62,447 bases of DNA from the NCBI GenBank assembly GCA_900543415.1, contig UQRE01000010.1, forward strand, positions 1 through 62,447. Reading direction: 5' to 3'. This DNA comes from an uncultured Dorea sp. GTDB lineage: Bacteria > Bacillota > Clostridia > Lachnospirales > Lachnospiraceae. Every line of letters begins with the position of its first letter. Within the stretch, counting starts at the first letter, position 1. Positions 52,964-62,383 of the stretch are shown one piece after another. The notes under the pieces were generated by a model. That model saw only the letters and a list, made by a program, of their open reading frames with translations, did no database searches and had not been told where the DNA came from. The position numbers and the translations under genes are program-made.

Positions 52964-53659
52964 TTACACAGTCACTTTCGTTCCTGTAAATGTTCCTGTC
53001 ATTGTCTCTACAATGCTGTTCTCTTCATTCAATCCAAATACCAGCATCGGCATCTTATTCTCCAGACACATGATAGACGCTGTAAGATCGACTGCCATTA
53101 ATTTCTTATCAATGATCTCCTGAATGGAAATCTCTTCGTATTTCTTTGCCTCTTTATTTACCTTCGGATCGCTGTCATAGATACCGTCGATTGCCTTAGC
53201 AAGCAGCATTGCATCTGCTTCAATCTCGATAGCGCGAAGAACCGCTCCTGTATCGGTAGAAAAATACGGATGTCCTGTACCGCCGGCAAAAAATACAACC
53301 TTTCCTTCGTTTAATGCTTCTACTGCCGCATCTTTGGAAAACAAAGTAGTAAATGCACCGCATACGAATGGTGTAAATACTTCTGTCTTCATTCCTGCAT
53401 AGCGGAAAATATCAGATACATAAATACAATTCATAACGGTAGCAAGCATTCCGATCTGATCTGCCTTTGTCCGGTCAATGGTCTCGCTGGTGCGTCCTCT
53501 CCAGAAATTACCGCCGCCTGTTACAATGGCAACCTGAATACCGTCATCCACCAGTTTTTTCACCTGCTGTGCCACTCCCATACAGGTAGCTTCGTCAAAT
53601 CCTGTTTTTTTATCTCCTGCGAGAGCCTCCCCGCTGAGTTTTAATAATACTCTTTTCAT
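52964..53659 (-). CDS. pyrH: UMP kinase
   Basis: Phosphorylates UMP to UDP. Seen over 231 residues: KLSGEALAG, VTGGGNFWRGRT, and the GGTGHPYFSTDTGAVLRAIE region of the amino-acid-kinase fold. Heads the conserved operon. No tsf or rpsB precedes it here; the upstream gene is a MATE exporter. Confidence 0.97.
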   Translation of the reverse strand: MKRVLLKLSGEALAGDKKTGFDEATCMGVAQQVKKLVDDGIQVAIVTGGGNFWRGRTSETIDRTKADQIGMLATVMNCIYVSDIFRYAGMKTEVFTPFVCGAFTTLFSKDAAVEALNEGKVVFFAGGTGHPYFSTDTGAVLRAIEIEADAMLLAKAIDGIYDSDPKVNKEAKKYEEISIQEIIDKKLMAVDLTASIMCLENKMPMLVFGLNEENSIVETMTGTFTGTKVTV

Positions 53660-53715
53660 GTGTTCTCTTTGCTCCTTGTTTTCTCTTCTCTTTATGTTTT
53701 CACATATTTATAATG

Positions 53716-53724
53716 ATTATAGCA
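53716..53724 (-). promoter_or_regulatory. Extended -10 promoter of the pyrH operon
   Basis: On the minus strand TGC-TATAAT, an extended -10, about 57 bases before the pyrH start. The -35 is poor, which fits an extended -10. Confidence 0.55.
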
Positions 53725-53782
53725 TAACTGTCGTCGAAAAAAAAGCATCTCTATCTATTATCACAAATTCTTTCTGTGCAGA

Positions 53783-55114
53783 TTATAATAAATTCCTGCT
53801 CTTCATAATCCAACGATACATCAGAAGAAGCAATCCTCCTGCAAGCACCCACGCTACGGGACTTGCCATGCAGATTCCTGCATAGCTTCCAACATAAGAG
53901 GCAATCAAAGCAGCTGAACTTCTTCCGATCAGCTCTGCAATTCCCGCAGTCATAGGAAGGAGACCATATCCCATTCCCTGAATTCCATTTCGATATACAT
54001 TGACAAATACGAGCGGAATAAAAGAGACTCCCACACATTTCAGATATATATCTACATAATTCGTAATAGCGGCAACATTTTCAGATACAAACAAAACGGT
54101 CATATATTTTCCGGCAAAGAACACAATTACTCCGGTCACCACTGCATAGATCACACCAATCCATGTTCCGCTTCGGAATCCGGTACGAATCCTGTCCGCT
54201 TTCCCTGCTCCCATATTCTGCGCACAATAAGTAGCCATCGTTGTTCCCAGCGCCACATACGCCTGGTTAAAGATCTGTTCGATCTTATTTGCAGCGGAAA
54301 AACCTGCCACCGCAACTGACCCAAGCACATTGAGCGCCGACTGCACGACAATGGTTCCGATTGCGGTAATTGAATATTGAAACGCCATTGGAACTCCTAT
54401 TTTCATCTGCCATTTTGCAAGATTCCAGTTCATACTCCAATCTTCTCTGTGAAGATGCAGTTCCGGAACTTTTTTTGCAATATACCAGAGGCATAAAAGA
54501 CCGGAGATCCCCTGAGAAATCACAGTTGCATAAGCAGCGCCTGCTGCTCCCATGTGAAATACAATAATAAACACCAGATCCAGAGCAATATTTAAAAGTG
54601 CGGCAAGAATCAAAAAGTATAGCGGTCTTTTACTGTCGCCAAGCGCTCTCAACACACTGGCAAGCAGGTTATATAACACCTGTGCCGCAATTCCTCCGCA
54701 GATTACCATAATATAGCTATATGCCTGATCATACATATCTGCCGGTGTATTCATCCAGTGCAGGATATGTCTCATCATTGCCATACTGCCCACCGTCATC
54801 AAAAGAGAAACTGCTGCAGATAAAATTGCCGCTGAAGCAACCGACTGTCTCATAGCTTTCATATTTCCCGCACCATAATGCTGGGCTGTCACAACCGTAA
54901 ACCCTGCAGTCAATCCCATCAGAAACCCCAGTATTAGAAACATTAATGTTCCGCAGGAGCCAACCGCAGCCAACGCCGCATTTCCGACGAATTTACCGAC
55001 GATAATCGTATCTGCCATATTATATATCTGCTGAAACATATTTCCGATAAAGATCGGAATTGTAAAATTCAAAATAATTTTGCCGGGAATTCCCGCTGTC
55101 ATGTCTCTTTCCAT
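53783..55114 (-). CDS. MATE-family efflux transporter
   Basis: A 443-residue exporter with 12 predicted helices. Seen: FTIPIFIGNMFQQIYNMADT and VGKFVGNAALAAVGSCG at the start of the first half. It is a second, diverged copy of the gene at 23826. AGGGAGG precedes ATG 55114. No local partner suggests the substrate. Confidence 0.92.
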   Translation of the reverse strand: MERDMTAGIPGKIILNFTIPIFIGNMFQQIYNMADTIIVGKFVGNAALAAVGSCGTLMFLILGFLMGLTAGFTVVTAQHYGAGNMKAMRQSVASAAILSAAVSLLMTVGSMAMMRHILHWMNTPADMYDQAYSYIMVICGGIAAQVLYNLLASVLRALGDSKRPLYFLILAALLNIALDLVFIIVFHMGAAGAAYATVISQGISGLLCLWYIAKKVPELHLHREDWSMNWNLAKWQMKIGVPMAFQYSITAIGTIVVQSALNVLGSVAVAGFSAANKIEQIFNQAYVALGTTMATYCAQNMGAGKADRIRTGFRSGTWIGVIYAVVTGVIVFFAGKYMTVLFVSENVAAITNYVDIYLKCVGVSFIPLVFVNVYRNGIQGMGYGLLPMTAGIAELIGRSSAALIASYVGSYAGICMASPVAWVLAGGLLLLMYRWIMKSRNLL

Positions 55115-55171
55115 TGTATACCTCCCTTATAAAAACTTTTTTATTATCTCATTTCCCTCTTCAAATGTCCA

Positions 55172-55216
55172 GAAAAAAAAGCTTCCGGAAGATTTTTCTG
55201 TCTTCTGAAAGCTTTC
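55172..55216 (-). terminator. Terminator after brnQ
   Basis: Stem of GAAAGCTTTCAGAAGA paired with TCTTCCGGAAGCTTTT and a following T run on the minus strand, 47 bases past the brnQ stop. Confidence 0.8.
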
Positions 55217-55263
55217 TATATATATACTCTTAAAGCTATTTATTTCTCTGCGGATTCCCGTCA

Positions 55264-56619
55264 CTACCCTCTGACTTCTTTTTTTCTTATCATTACATGG
55301 ACTGTTCCAATCACCAGTCCGAGAAGCGCCGGACATACCCAGCCAAATCCAAGATCCGCAAACGGAAGAATTGACTTTGCTGTTTCCACAAATGTTCCTA
55401 AGTGAAGGAACTTCTGCGCCGCCTCCGGAAGCGCATTTGCAAAATCCACTAGCGAAGCAACCGCTGTAACCCCTGTCACCCAGCGATACATTACGACATT
55501 ATTTCCGAAGCATTTTCCAAAAATGGTCAATAAAATCAACGTGATCGCAAGTGGATAAAGGAACATTAACACCGGAACGGAATATGCAATAATGGAATTC
55601 AGTCCCAGATTCGCAATCACAAATGAAATGACGCAAAAGCCCACTGCCCATACTTTATAAGAAGGTCCCTTCGGAACCATTTCCTCAAAGGTCTCTCCGC
55701 AGCTTGTGATCAGACCTACGGCAGTTTTTAAACATGCAAGCGTAACGGTTGCCGCAAGGATCAATGCGCCTGCCGCTCCAAAATAATGCTCTGCAATTCC
55801 CGCAAGCGCCACGCCTCCATTTTCCGATACTCCGATCACCGCACGGCTCTGCGCTCCGACTAATGTTACAAGAAGATAAATTGCCGCCATCAAAAGAGAA
55901 CTGAAGATTCCCGCTTTTACTGTATTTTTCGCTGTATGCTCCGGCTCTTCCACGCCAAGCCCGCGGATAACATTTACTACAATGATTCCAAAAGCAAGGC
56001 TTGCAAGTGCGTCCATCGTATTGTACCCCTCTAAAGCACCGGTAAAAAACGCACCGGATACATAATCTCCTTCTGCTTCCATCATCCGGACTTCTCCCAT
56101 CGGCGAGATCAGCGCCCGCACAACAAGAATTGCCAGAAAACACAAGAATAATGGATTTAATACCTTACCGATCCAGACAAGGATCTCTCCCGGACGCAAC
56201 GAGAAAAATAACACTGCCGCAAAAAACAAAAGCGAGAACACCGCCAATGCCATTGTATAATTTTCCTTCGGTATCATCTGCTCAAGACCTACAGAGAAAG
56301 CAACCGTTGCACATCTTGGAATTGCAAAAGATGGTCCGATGGTCAAATACAGCATCGATGTAAAGAAAATACCGTAATGTCTACCCACCTGACTGCTCAC
56401 TTCTAATAATCCATTTTTTCTGCTCACACCGAGAGCTACAACACCAAGAAGCGGAAGCCCTACTCCTGTAATCAAAAATCCGGCGACTGCCTGCCACATC
56501 TGATTTCCTGCCATCTGCCCCATCGATGCCGGAAAGATCAGATTCCCTGCGCCAAAAAACATGCCGAACAACATACTTGCCACAAAAATCGTTTCTTTGA
56601 ATGTTAAATTCTTTTTCAT
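55264..56619 (-). CDS. brnQ: Branched-chain amino acid transporter BrnQ
   Basis: A 451-residue sodium- or proton-coupled carrier for leucine, isoleucine and valine. Seen: FGMFFGAGNLIFPASMG near 18-34, an invariant block, and 12 predicted helices. It stands alone. GGGG upstream of ATG 56619 serves as ribosome site. Confidence 0.95.
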   Translation of the reverse strand: MKKNLTFKETIFVASMLFGMFFGAGNLIFPASMGQMAGNQMWQAVAGFLITGVGLPLLGVVALGVSRKNGLLEVSSQVGRHYGIFFTSMLYLTIGPSFAIPRCATVAFSVGLEQMIPKENYTMALAVFSLLFFAAVLFFSLRPGEILVWIGKVLNPLFLCFLAILVVRALISPMGEVRMMEAEGDYVSGAFFTGALEGYNTMDALASLAFGIIVVNVIRGLGVEEPEHTAKNTVKAGIFSSLLMAAIYLLVTLVGAQSRAVIGVSENGGVALAGIAEHYFGAAGALILAATVTLACLKTAVGLITSCGETFEEMVPKGPSYKVWAVGFCVISFVIANLGLNSIIAYSVPVLMFLYPLAITLILLTIFGKCFGNNVVMYRWVTGVTAVASLVDFANALPEAAQKFLHLGTFVETAKSILPFADLGFGWVCPALLGLVIGTVHVMIRKKEVRG

Positions 56620-56738
56620 TTCCCCAACTTATACCTTTCATTTTCATCCTGCTTCTCCAAAGCATGTTTAATCATTTTATCACGTTGCATTCATAAATTC
56701 CAGTATGAAATGCCCTCAAAGCAACGGTTTTTATTTTT

Positions 56739-58166
56739 TTATTTTTCTTCTCCTTTCACCCACAAAGTCACTTCTGCCCCTCCGATTTCTTCGGAATTTC
56801 CAAGTTCCAGAAATCCTCCCTGTGACTCCAAAAAACGTTTTACAATCGCAAGCCCCAGTCCCTGATGGCTTCTGTCATGCCGGCTCTTGTCTCCACGATA
56901 AAATTCTTCTGTAGCAAATTCCATATCTTCTTTAAAAAATCCTTGTCCATAATCCAATACTTTTGCACATAGATACGAACGCCCTTCTCTTATGCCTTCC
57001 GACATCTTAATATCAATTCCCTGCTCAAGCTCCGTGTATTCTAATGCATTCGCAAGCACATTGCTCCATGCTCTCCTCATCTGCTCTATGTTCACCTGCA
57101 TGACAAGATCCGATTTGCAACACCGGATCATGAAAGGCATATTTTTAGATGAAGCCATTTGCTCTGCTACTATTTTCAACTGCTCTTGAAGCTTCTCACT
57201 GCTGATACAGATATCCTGCTCCGCGACTTCCTGATCGCACAGCAGAAGCCTCATCTTATTTAGATATCTTTCCACCTCTTTTGTGTATTCCACAATCTGT
57301 CTTTGGCTCTTCTCAACGCTTTGCACGACTTGTTCCTTTTCAATGTGACATATATCTTCTCTTAATCGTTCTAAGTCCTCTTCGGACAGCTCAGCATTTC
57401 CCTTAATGATTGTCAGCGGTGTTTTAATATCGTGTACCAGAGCCTGCATCTTTCTTCTTTGTTCGCTTTCCATATCCCACTGCTTCTTCAAAGACTCCTG
57501 AAGCGCTTCTTTCATACGCCCAAGGGAGCAGAGTACACCGTTCATTTCTTTTACATCCGACGTTCCCACTTCAAACTCCAGATCATTTTCTGAAATCTTT
57601 CGGGTCACTTCATTTACCTGTTCCAGACGCGCCTGCAATCCTCTTGCAAATCTCCTTGCCAGAAGCACTGCTTGCAAAAGGAAAGCAAAAAGCATAACAA
57701 GCGGAAACAAAAGCTCCGGATTAGGTAAAATATGATTCAGCGGCTCCAACACATAACGCATCCGCAAATGATATTTCACAATACAGACTTCCTGATTGGG
57801 GCGCAAAATAAATCGGTAATATCCTTCCTGCGAAGACATATCCTTCTTCTGATATCCTTGCCACACCTGTGACTGCTTCTTTTGTTCTATCGTCCCATAA
57901 AGCCAGTTTCCGTCCTCTGTGTATACACCATACTCACATCCTCCCGGAAATTCAATCTCACTTACATTCTCTGCCATGCGAATATCTTCCGTATGATCGT
58001 TAAGCCATTGTTCCGCATAGTTTGCCGGAAGTACCTGACCTGTCATTGACAGAAGTACAAGTACGATATATGCACCGATAAATATCAATCCGATATTGAC
58101 GCAAAATATAACGATGTATTTTAAAAACATACCGGTCAATGTTTTCTCTCTTACTCTGCCTTCCAT
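56739..58166 (-). CDS. Histidine kinase of the lantibiotic-type module
   Basis: A 475-residue kinase with helices at about 10-34 and 152-174 around an outward domain. Seen: a HAMP-like linker, VHDIKTPLTIIKGNAELS phosphoacceptor box near 244, and ATPase motifs DYGQGFF and HQGLGLAIVKRF. ATG 58166 is better spaced behind GGGGGA than ATG 58184. Overlaps the regulator by 16 bases. Resembles LanK/CprK. Confidence 0.92.
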   Translation of the reverse strand: MEGRVREKTLTGMFLKYIVIFCVNIGLIFIGAYIVLVLLSMTGQVLPANYAEQWLNDHTEDIRMAENVSEIEFPGGCEYGVYTEDGNWLYGTIEQKKQSQVWQGYQKKDMSSQEGYYRFILRPNQEVCIVKYHLRMRYVLEPLNHILPNPELLFPLVMLFAFLLQAVLLARRFARGLQARLEQVNEVTRKISENDLEFEVGTSDVKEMNGVLCSLGRMKEALQESLKKQWDMESEQRRKMQALVHDIKTPLTIIKGNAELSEEDLERLREDICHIEKEQVVQSVEKSQRQIVEYTKEVERYLNKMRLLLCDQEVAEQDICISSEKLQEQLKIVAEQMASSKNMPFMIRCCKSDLVMQVNIEQMRRAWSNVLANALEYTELEQGIDIKMSEGIREGRSYLCAKVLDYGQGFFKEDMEFATEEFYRGDKSRHDRSHQGLGLAIVKRFLESQGGFLELGNSEEIGGAEVTLWVKGEEK

Positions 58167-58831
58167 CGATACCCAATCCCCCATACCGTTTCAATCGGTT
58201 CCAAACCGTATTTCTTGCATTTTGCACGGATATTTTTTACATGTTCGGTAATGGTGGAGACATCACTCTCTCCATCATACCCGTATACAGCCTCATAGAT
58301 CCGCTCCTTGGAAAAGACCTGCCCTGAATTTACCGCCAGATATTCGCAGATTGCATATTCACTCTTTGTCATGGGAATCTCCGTTTCCTGATAAAACATT
58401 TTCTTAGCCTGAATCTGAAACCGGACTCCACCTGCTTCTAAGAAATGTTTTCGTTCTCTTTTTTCTCTCCGAAGATGCGCCGCAACTCTCGCCCGAAGTT
58501 CACCGATTCCGAACGGTTTCGTAATATAATCGTCCCCTCCTGCTCCCAGTCCCTTCATAAGGTCGCTTTCTTCACTTTTAGCAGTCAAAAATAAAATCGG
58601 ACAATCCACTCTGTCCCGAAGTTCTCTGCAAAGTGAAAAACCATCCATCCCGGGCATCATCACATCTAAAATAATCATCTGATACCACTCTAGTTTCTGC
58701 TCAAGCACTGCCTTTGAATTTTCGATTGTGTCCACCTGATATCCTTCATGTTCCAGACTTCTTCTCACTAATTCCAAGATGCCTCTGTCGTCATCCACAA
58801 CTAATATATGAATCCTTGTATTCTCTGCCAT
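58151..58831 (-). CDS. OmpR-family response regulator (LanR/CprR-like)
   Basis: A 226-residue regulator. Seen: VVDDDRGILE, phosphoacceptor in IILDVMMPGMDGF, DDYITKPFGIGEL, and winged helix MTKSEYAICEYLAVNSGQVF and DVSTITEHVKNIRAK. ATG 58831 is well spaced behind AGGAGAG. Predicted to control the transporter genes ahead of it. Confidence 0.92.
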   Translation of the reverse strand: MAENTRIHILVVDDDRGILELVRRSLEHEGYQVDTIENSKAVLEQKLEWYQMIILDVMMPGMDGFSLCRELRDRVDCPILFLTAKSEESDLMKGLGAGGDDYITKPFGIGELRARVAAHLRREKRERKHFLEAGGVRFQIQAKKMFYQETEIPMTKSEYAICEYLAVNSGQVFSKERIYEAVYGYDGESDVSTITEHVKNIRAKCKKYGLEPIETVWGIGYRWKAE

Positions 58832-58846
58832 TTCACACATTCTCTC

Positions 58847-59593
58847 CTATTCTGCCTGCAAAGAAGCCGCTGCCAGTTCTCCTCGATACTGAAACCATAG
58901 AGAAATTATGGCACAAACACCGATACTTATCAATCCACAGATTCCCCATCCGAAGTCTGTTCCCAAACCGAGAAAGCTTTTTAGAATCTCTGCTGAAAGC
59001 CGGATGCTCCATGAACAGGGAATAAAATGCCAGATCCCTTCTCCAAGCCCTGTAATAAGGAGCGCCGCTAATACAGACTGGATCACACCGATTCCCATAG
59101 ACACCGACTGAGAAAACCGCAGATTCAAAAACAGATGGATCGGGTATTGTATCAGGCTTCCAAACCATAACCCTGCTGCCATCTCCATATAGAATCTACC
59201 GGGAAGGGCTGCATTTTCCAAAAGATACGTTGCTCCCAACGCAAAGGAACCGATGCCGATCAGAACTGCCATTCCTCCTGCTATCTGAAGCACCAGACAC
59301 TTTGCCCAAAAGGAGCAAAGCCAGCCTGCACTCCCTCCTAAAAAAGTCTGGAAATGATTTCCTTCTTCCAATCCTGTCTGACATGCACAGACAAGACTGA
59401 CAATAAAAGGAAAGGCAAGTCCCGTCAGCTGAGTAAACGTCGATAGCGATACAATTGTCTCTGCCCCGGAAGCACGATAATAAAGAAGAAGTACCATGCT
59501 GCCCGCCAGCGGAATTCCTATATGAAGTGCCGGAATGATCGAGTGTTTCGTCTTATAACACTCTCCCATACATAGTCTTATAAATCGTCTCAT
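58847..59593 (-). CDS. LanG/MutG-like immunity permease
   Basis: A 248-residue permease with six helices. Seen: the CMGECYKTKHSIIPALHIGI start and TGLEEGNHFQTFLGGS, conserved in lantibiotic-immunity permeases. It overlaps the LanE-like gene by 4 bases and precedes the regulator by 15. Forms the channel with LanE. Confidence 0.88.
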   Translation of the reverse strand: MRRFIRLCMGECYKTKHSIIPALHIGIPLAGSMVLLLYYRASGAETIVSLSTFTQLTGLAFPFIVSLVCACQTGLEEGNHFQTFLGGSAGWLCSFWAKCLVLQIAGGMAVLIGIGSFALGATYLLENAALPGRFYMEMAAGLWFGSLIQYPIHLFLNLRFSQSVSMGIGVIQSVLAALLITGLGEGIWHFIPCSWSIRLSAEILKSFLGLGTDFGWGICGLISIGVCAIISLWFQYRGELAAASLQAE

Positions 59594-60363
59594 GCCCTCT
59601 TCATCCTTCTTTCATAATAGATTCTTCCAGCGCCCCACAGAAGCAGAAACCAGAGGATAGAAGCAACAATCCCTACCGAAATACTGGAACTGTCCATCAG
59701 CTTCTGCGTAAATGTCATTTCACCCGACTGTGCCGGAAGTCCATTGGGAAGTATTCCAAGTACCGGACACATCATCCTCGCCGCAAGCGCTCCCGGGAAA
59801 AACATATAAACCGGTAATAAGGACACAAAAATTGCCATCACATTATACAGAACCAAATGCAGTATAAGCATTACCGTCCGCCCAAGTGTCTGTGCCAGCA
59901 AAAGACACCACGGAATCTGCCAGCAAAAAGACAGCCACAGAAGCGCTCCTGCTGCCAGCTGGGATGAAAGGGATGGTCGAATTATGAAAGTAACATTCAG
60001 GACATGTTCTAATAAAAATGCGACCGCGAGCACAAGGAGCACCAACAGAAGCATGGCTGCTCCTGACATAAGGATTCCATACAGTACCTTCGCATCCCAC
60101 ACTCTTCCCATGTCACAGGGGAGCACTAAAATCGCCCGGTTTTTCGTCTTCTTCTCTTTCTCGCAGATTGTCCCGCAGACCAGCGCTACAAAACCGGGAT
60201 ACATCCCCATATACCACCAGTTATAACCATCCACTGCAAAAAATACATGTGTAAGGAACGTTGCTAACGCCACACAGATAACCGGCATTAAAATTAAAAG
60301 CTTTCTCAACACTGTGTGCCGATGTTTCAGGGCTTCTGCCTTCAAATACTGTCTATTACTCAT
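59590..60363 (-). CDS. LanE/MutE-like immunity permease
   Basis: A 257-residue permease with six helices. Seen: EALKHRHTVLRKLLILMPVI start and YNWWYMGMYPGFVALVCGTI, features of MutE/EpiE-type immunity permeases. Overlaps the ATPase gene by 8 bases and LanG by 4. Confidence 0.88.
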   Translation of the reverse strand: MSNRQYLKAEALKHRHTVLRKLLILMPVICVALATFLTHVFFAVDGYNWWYMGMYPGFVALVCGTICEKEKKTKNRAILVLPCDMGRVWDAKVLYGILMSGAAMLLLVLLVLAVAFLLEHVLNVTFIIRPSLSSQLAAGALLWLSFCWQIPWCLLLAQTLGRTVMLILHLVLYNVMAIFVSLLPVYMFFPGALAARMMCPVLGILPNGLPAQSGEMTFTQKLMDSSSISVGIVASILWFLLLWGAGRIYYERRMKRA

Positions 60364-61093
60364 TGCACATCCCCCTTTTCCCGCTCTTTACGATATCCAT
60401 AAACAGCTCTTCCAGATTGTCGCGTTCAGAAATAGCTCCTTCATAGTGGACGCTTCCATCTACAATAATCGCAATCCTGTCTGCTGTCTGTTCGATCTCA
60501 CTTAATATATGGCTGGACACAAGTACTGTAATCCCTTCTTCGGGAAACTGGCGAATGAGTTCCCGAAGTTCCTGTATCCCAACCGGGTCAATCCCATTGA
60601 CCGGTTCATCCAACACAAGCAGTTTCGGATGGTTCAAAAGCGCAATGGCAATTCCAAGACGCTGCTTCATTCCAAGGGAAAATGCACCTGCCCTTTTCTT
60701 CCCTGTGTTCGTGAGCCGAACCACTTTCAACACTTCCTCAATCCTGCTGTCTGGAAGTCCCAGAAGAAGTGTACGTACCTTTAGATTCTCCCACGCACTT
60801 AAATTTTCATAAATAGGCGGTGTCTCAACCAACGCTCCGATATGATTTAAATCTTCCCTTGTCCACGGATGTCCGTCAAACAATATCTCCCCTTTTGTAG
60901 GTCTAAGCATTCCTGTCAGACATTTTAGTAATGTCGATTTCCCCGCCCCATTAGGTCCGAGAAGACCGTATACACAATTCTTTGGGATACAAAGAGACAC
61001 TTGATCTATCGCCCTTTGCTTGTGAAATACTTTCGTTATGTGATTCATTTCCACCAGATTCTCACTACATCCGGTATTGTTTTTTTCCTTCAT
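60356..61093 (-). CDS. LanF-like immunity ATPase with E-loop
   Basis: A 245-residue ATPase. Seen: Walker A GPNGAGKST, E-loop VETPPIYENL where the usual Q-loop glutamine is glutamate, signature FSLGMKQRLGIAIAL, and Walker B LLVLDEPVNGIDP. The E-loop is a known mark of lantibiotic-immunity exporters of the LanFEG kind. ATG 61093 has AAAGGAG. First gene of the module. Confidence 0.93.
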   Translation of the reverse strand: MKEKNNTGCSENLVEMNHITKVFHKQRAIDQVSLCIPKNCVYGLLGPNGAGKSTLLKCLTGMLRPTKGEILFDGHPWTREDLNHIGALVETPPIYENLSAWENLKVRTLLLGLPDSRIEEVLKVVRLTNTGKKRAGAFSLGMKQRLGIAIALLNHPKLLVLDEPVNGIDPVGIQELRELIRQFPEEGITVLVSSHILSEIEQTADRIAIIVDGSVHYEGAISERDNLEELFMDIVKSGKRGMCNE

Positions 61094-61138
61094 AATCATT
61101 TCTCCTTTCCTGCTCTGTCATATAAGATAAAGGAGAAA

Positions 61139-61159
61139 TATAAGGAAATTATAAGGAAA
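61139..61159 (-). promoter_or_regulatory. 11-base direct repeats upstream of the lanF-like gene
   Basis: TATAAGGAAA occurs at 61139-61148 and 61150-61159, one helical turn apart, with a weaker third copy AAGGAGAAA at 61130. OmpR-type regulators bind such repeats; LanR-type sites follow this plan. It lies about 50 bases before the start. Confidence 0.6.
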
Positions 61160-61186
61160 ATAAAATAAAAATGATTCATACTCCCA

Positions 61187-62383
61187 TCAGTTGGTATTCT
61201 CATTATCTTCCGGGACATCCAGCGGAGTGTTTCCTTGCGGTTTCTCCATATTTTCAGGCGCCTGTCCTTCTCCCTGCCCACCTTTCATACCGCCTTCTTT
61301 CCTGTCTCCCTTTCCACTTTCTCCATTTCTTGGATTGCCCCTTGCCTGAGAATCGCTTCCATAAACAAGACTGTCCATGGTAATACTTTGTTCGGTTGTT
61401 CCTGCTTTTATAGTGTAAGTTTCTCCTTCTTTGATTGCCGGACAGCTTACAATCATAGAAGAATAGGCTTTTTCAGCTGTCCAGCTTATAAGCTTCGTCC
61501 CACTGCTGTCAAGAAGTGCAAGCTCGCTCCCCTCCTCCTGTTCTCCTACGTTCATCATCATAACCCCCTGCGTCGAGGAAGAATCGAAGTTTTGTGCCAT
61601 GCCGGAAGAGCCGGAAGCCGCGAAAATTCCTCCCGTCACTACTGCACTTCCATTATAATCCAAGATGCCATTTCCACTATTTATAGGACCTGACAGATAC
61701 GTTTTACCACCGGAAACAGTAAGGTCTCCATTGGAATCGATTCCGTCTCCGGAAGCATTCACCCGAAGTACACCTCCTGAAATCTGAATATATGCCCCTT
61801 CTGTGGCAGCAAACTGGTCGCCGCCGGCTCCGGGTCCTTCAAAGCCACTACTGTCATTTCCTCCTGCTGCATTCAGCCCGTCATCAGAAGCCAAAACGGT
61901 AGTCTCACCATCTGTAATATCAATACTTAATCCTTCCAGTCCTTCGTAGCTTTTCATAATGTCTATTTTTCCACCGGAAATCGTTACATTGGAATCCGCA
62001 TGAATTCCGTCATCTCCTGATGACAACGTATAAGTGCCGCCGCTGACAGCAAGATTTCCATTGGAATGAAATGCATCATCCTCCGCATCAACCGTATACG
62101 TGCCACCTTTTAACACCAGTTGCACAGATGCTTTCATTCCTTTGATACTGGTCGTATCTGTTTCTTTCTGCGAAGCCGGTTCCATCGGCATCTCTTCTCC
62201 GCCGTTTTGTACACTGGCACCGCTCGCTCCGGTCAGAATCGTATAAGTACCATCGTCTGCCTGTAACCACGCACTGGCGCTGATTCCATCCTGCTGGGAT
62301 GCAATATCAAACGTTCCGCCTGCCAGATACACAAAACCCTTGCTGCTGTCGTCCGTATTTTCTGCATGGATTCCATCAAACAT
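61187..62383 (-). pseudogene. 3' part of a DUF4353 carbohydrate-binding repeat protein, 5' end broken
   Basis: A 398-residue frame of beta-helix repeats (units such as SGGTYTLSSGDDGIHADSN, about 20-25 residues each) typical of secreted DUF4353 proteins, then a Ser/Gly/Pro tail. It has no signal peptide, and ATG 62383 has no ribosome site. A TAA stands directly before that ATG, while the same frame upstream continues in GGKVDIDECRMQGF to the window edge. It may be a pseudogene, or one whose start lies past the edge after a stop. Confidence 0.6.

Noticed and set aside
61094..61186. Lantibiotic precursor upstream of the LanF-like gene
   Set aside because: The gap is under 100 bases and holds repeats, with no Cys/Ser/Thr-rich small frame.
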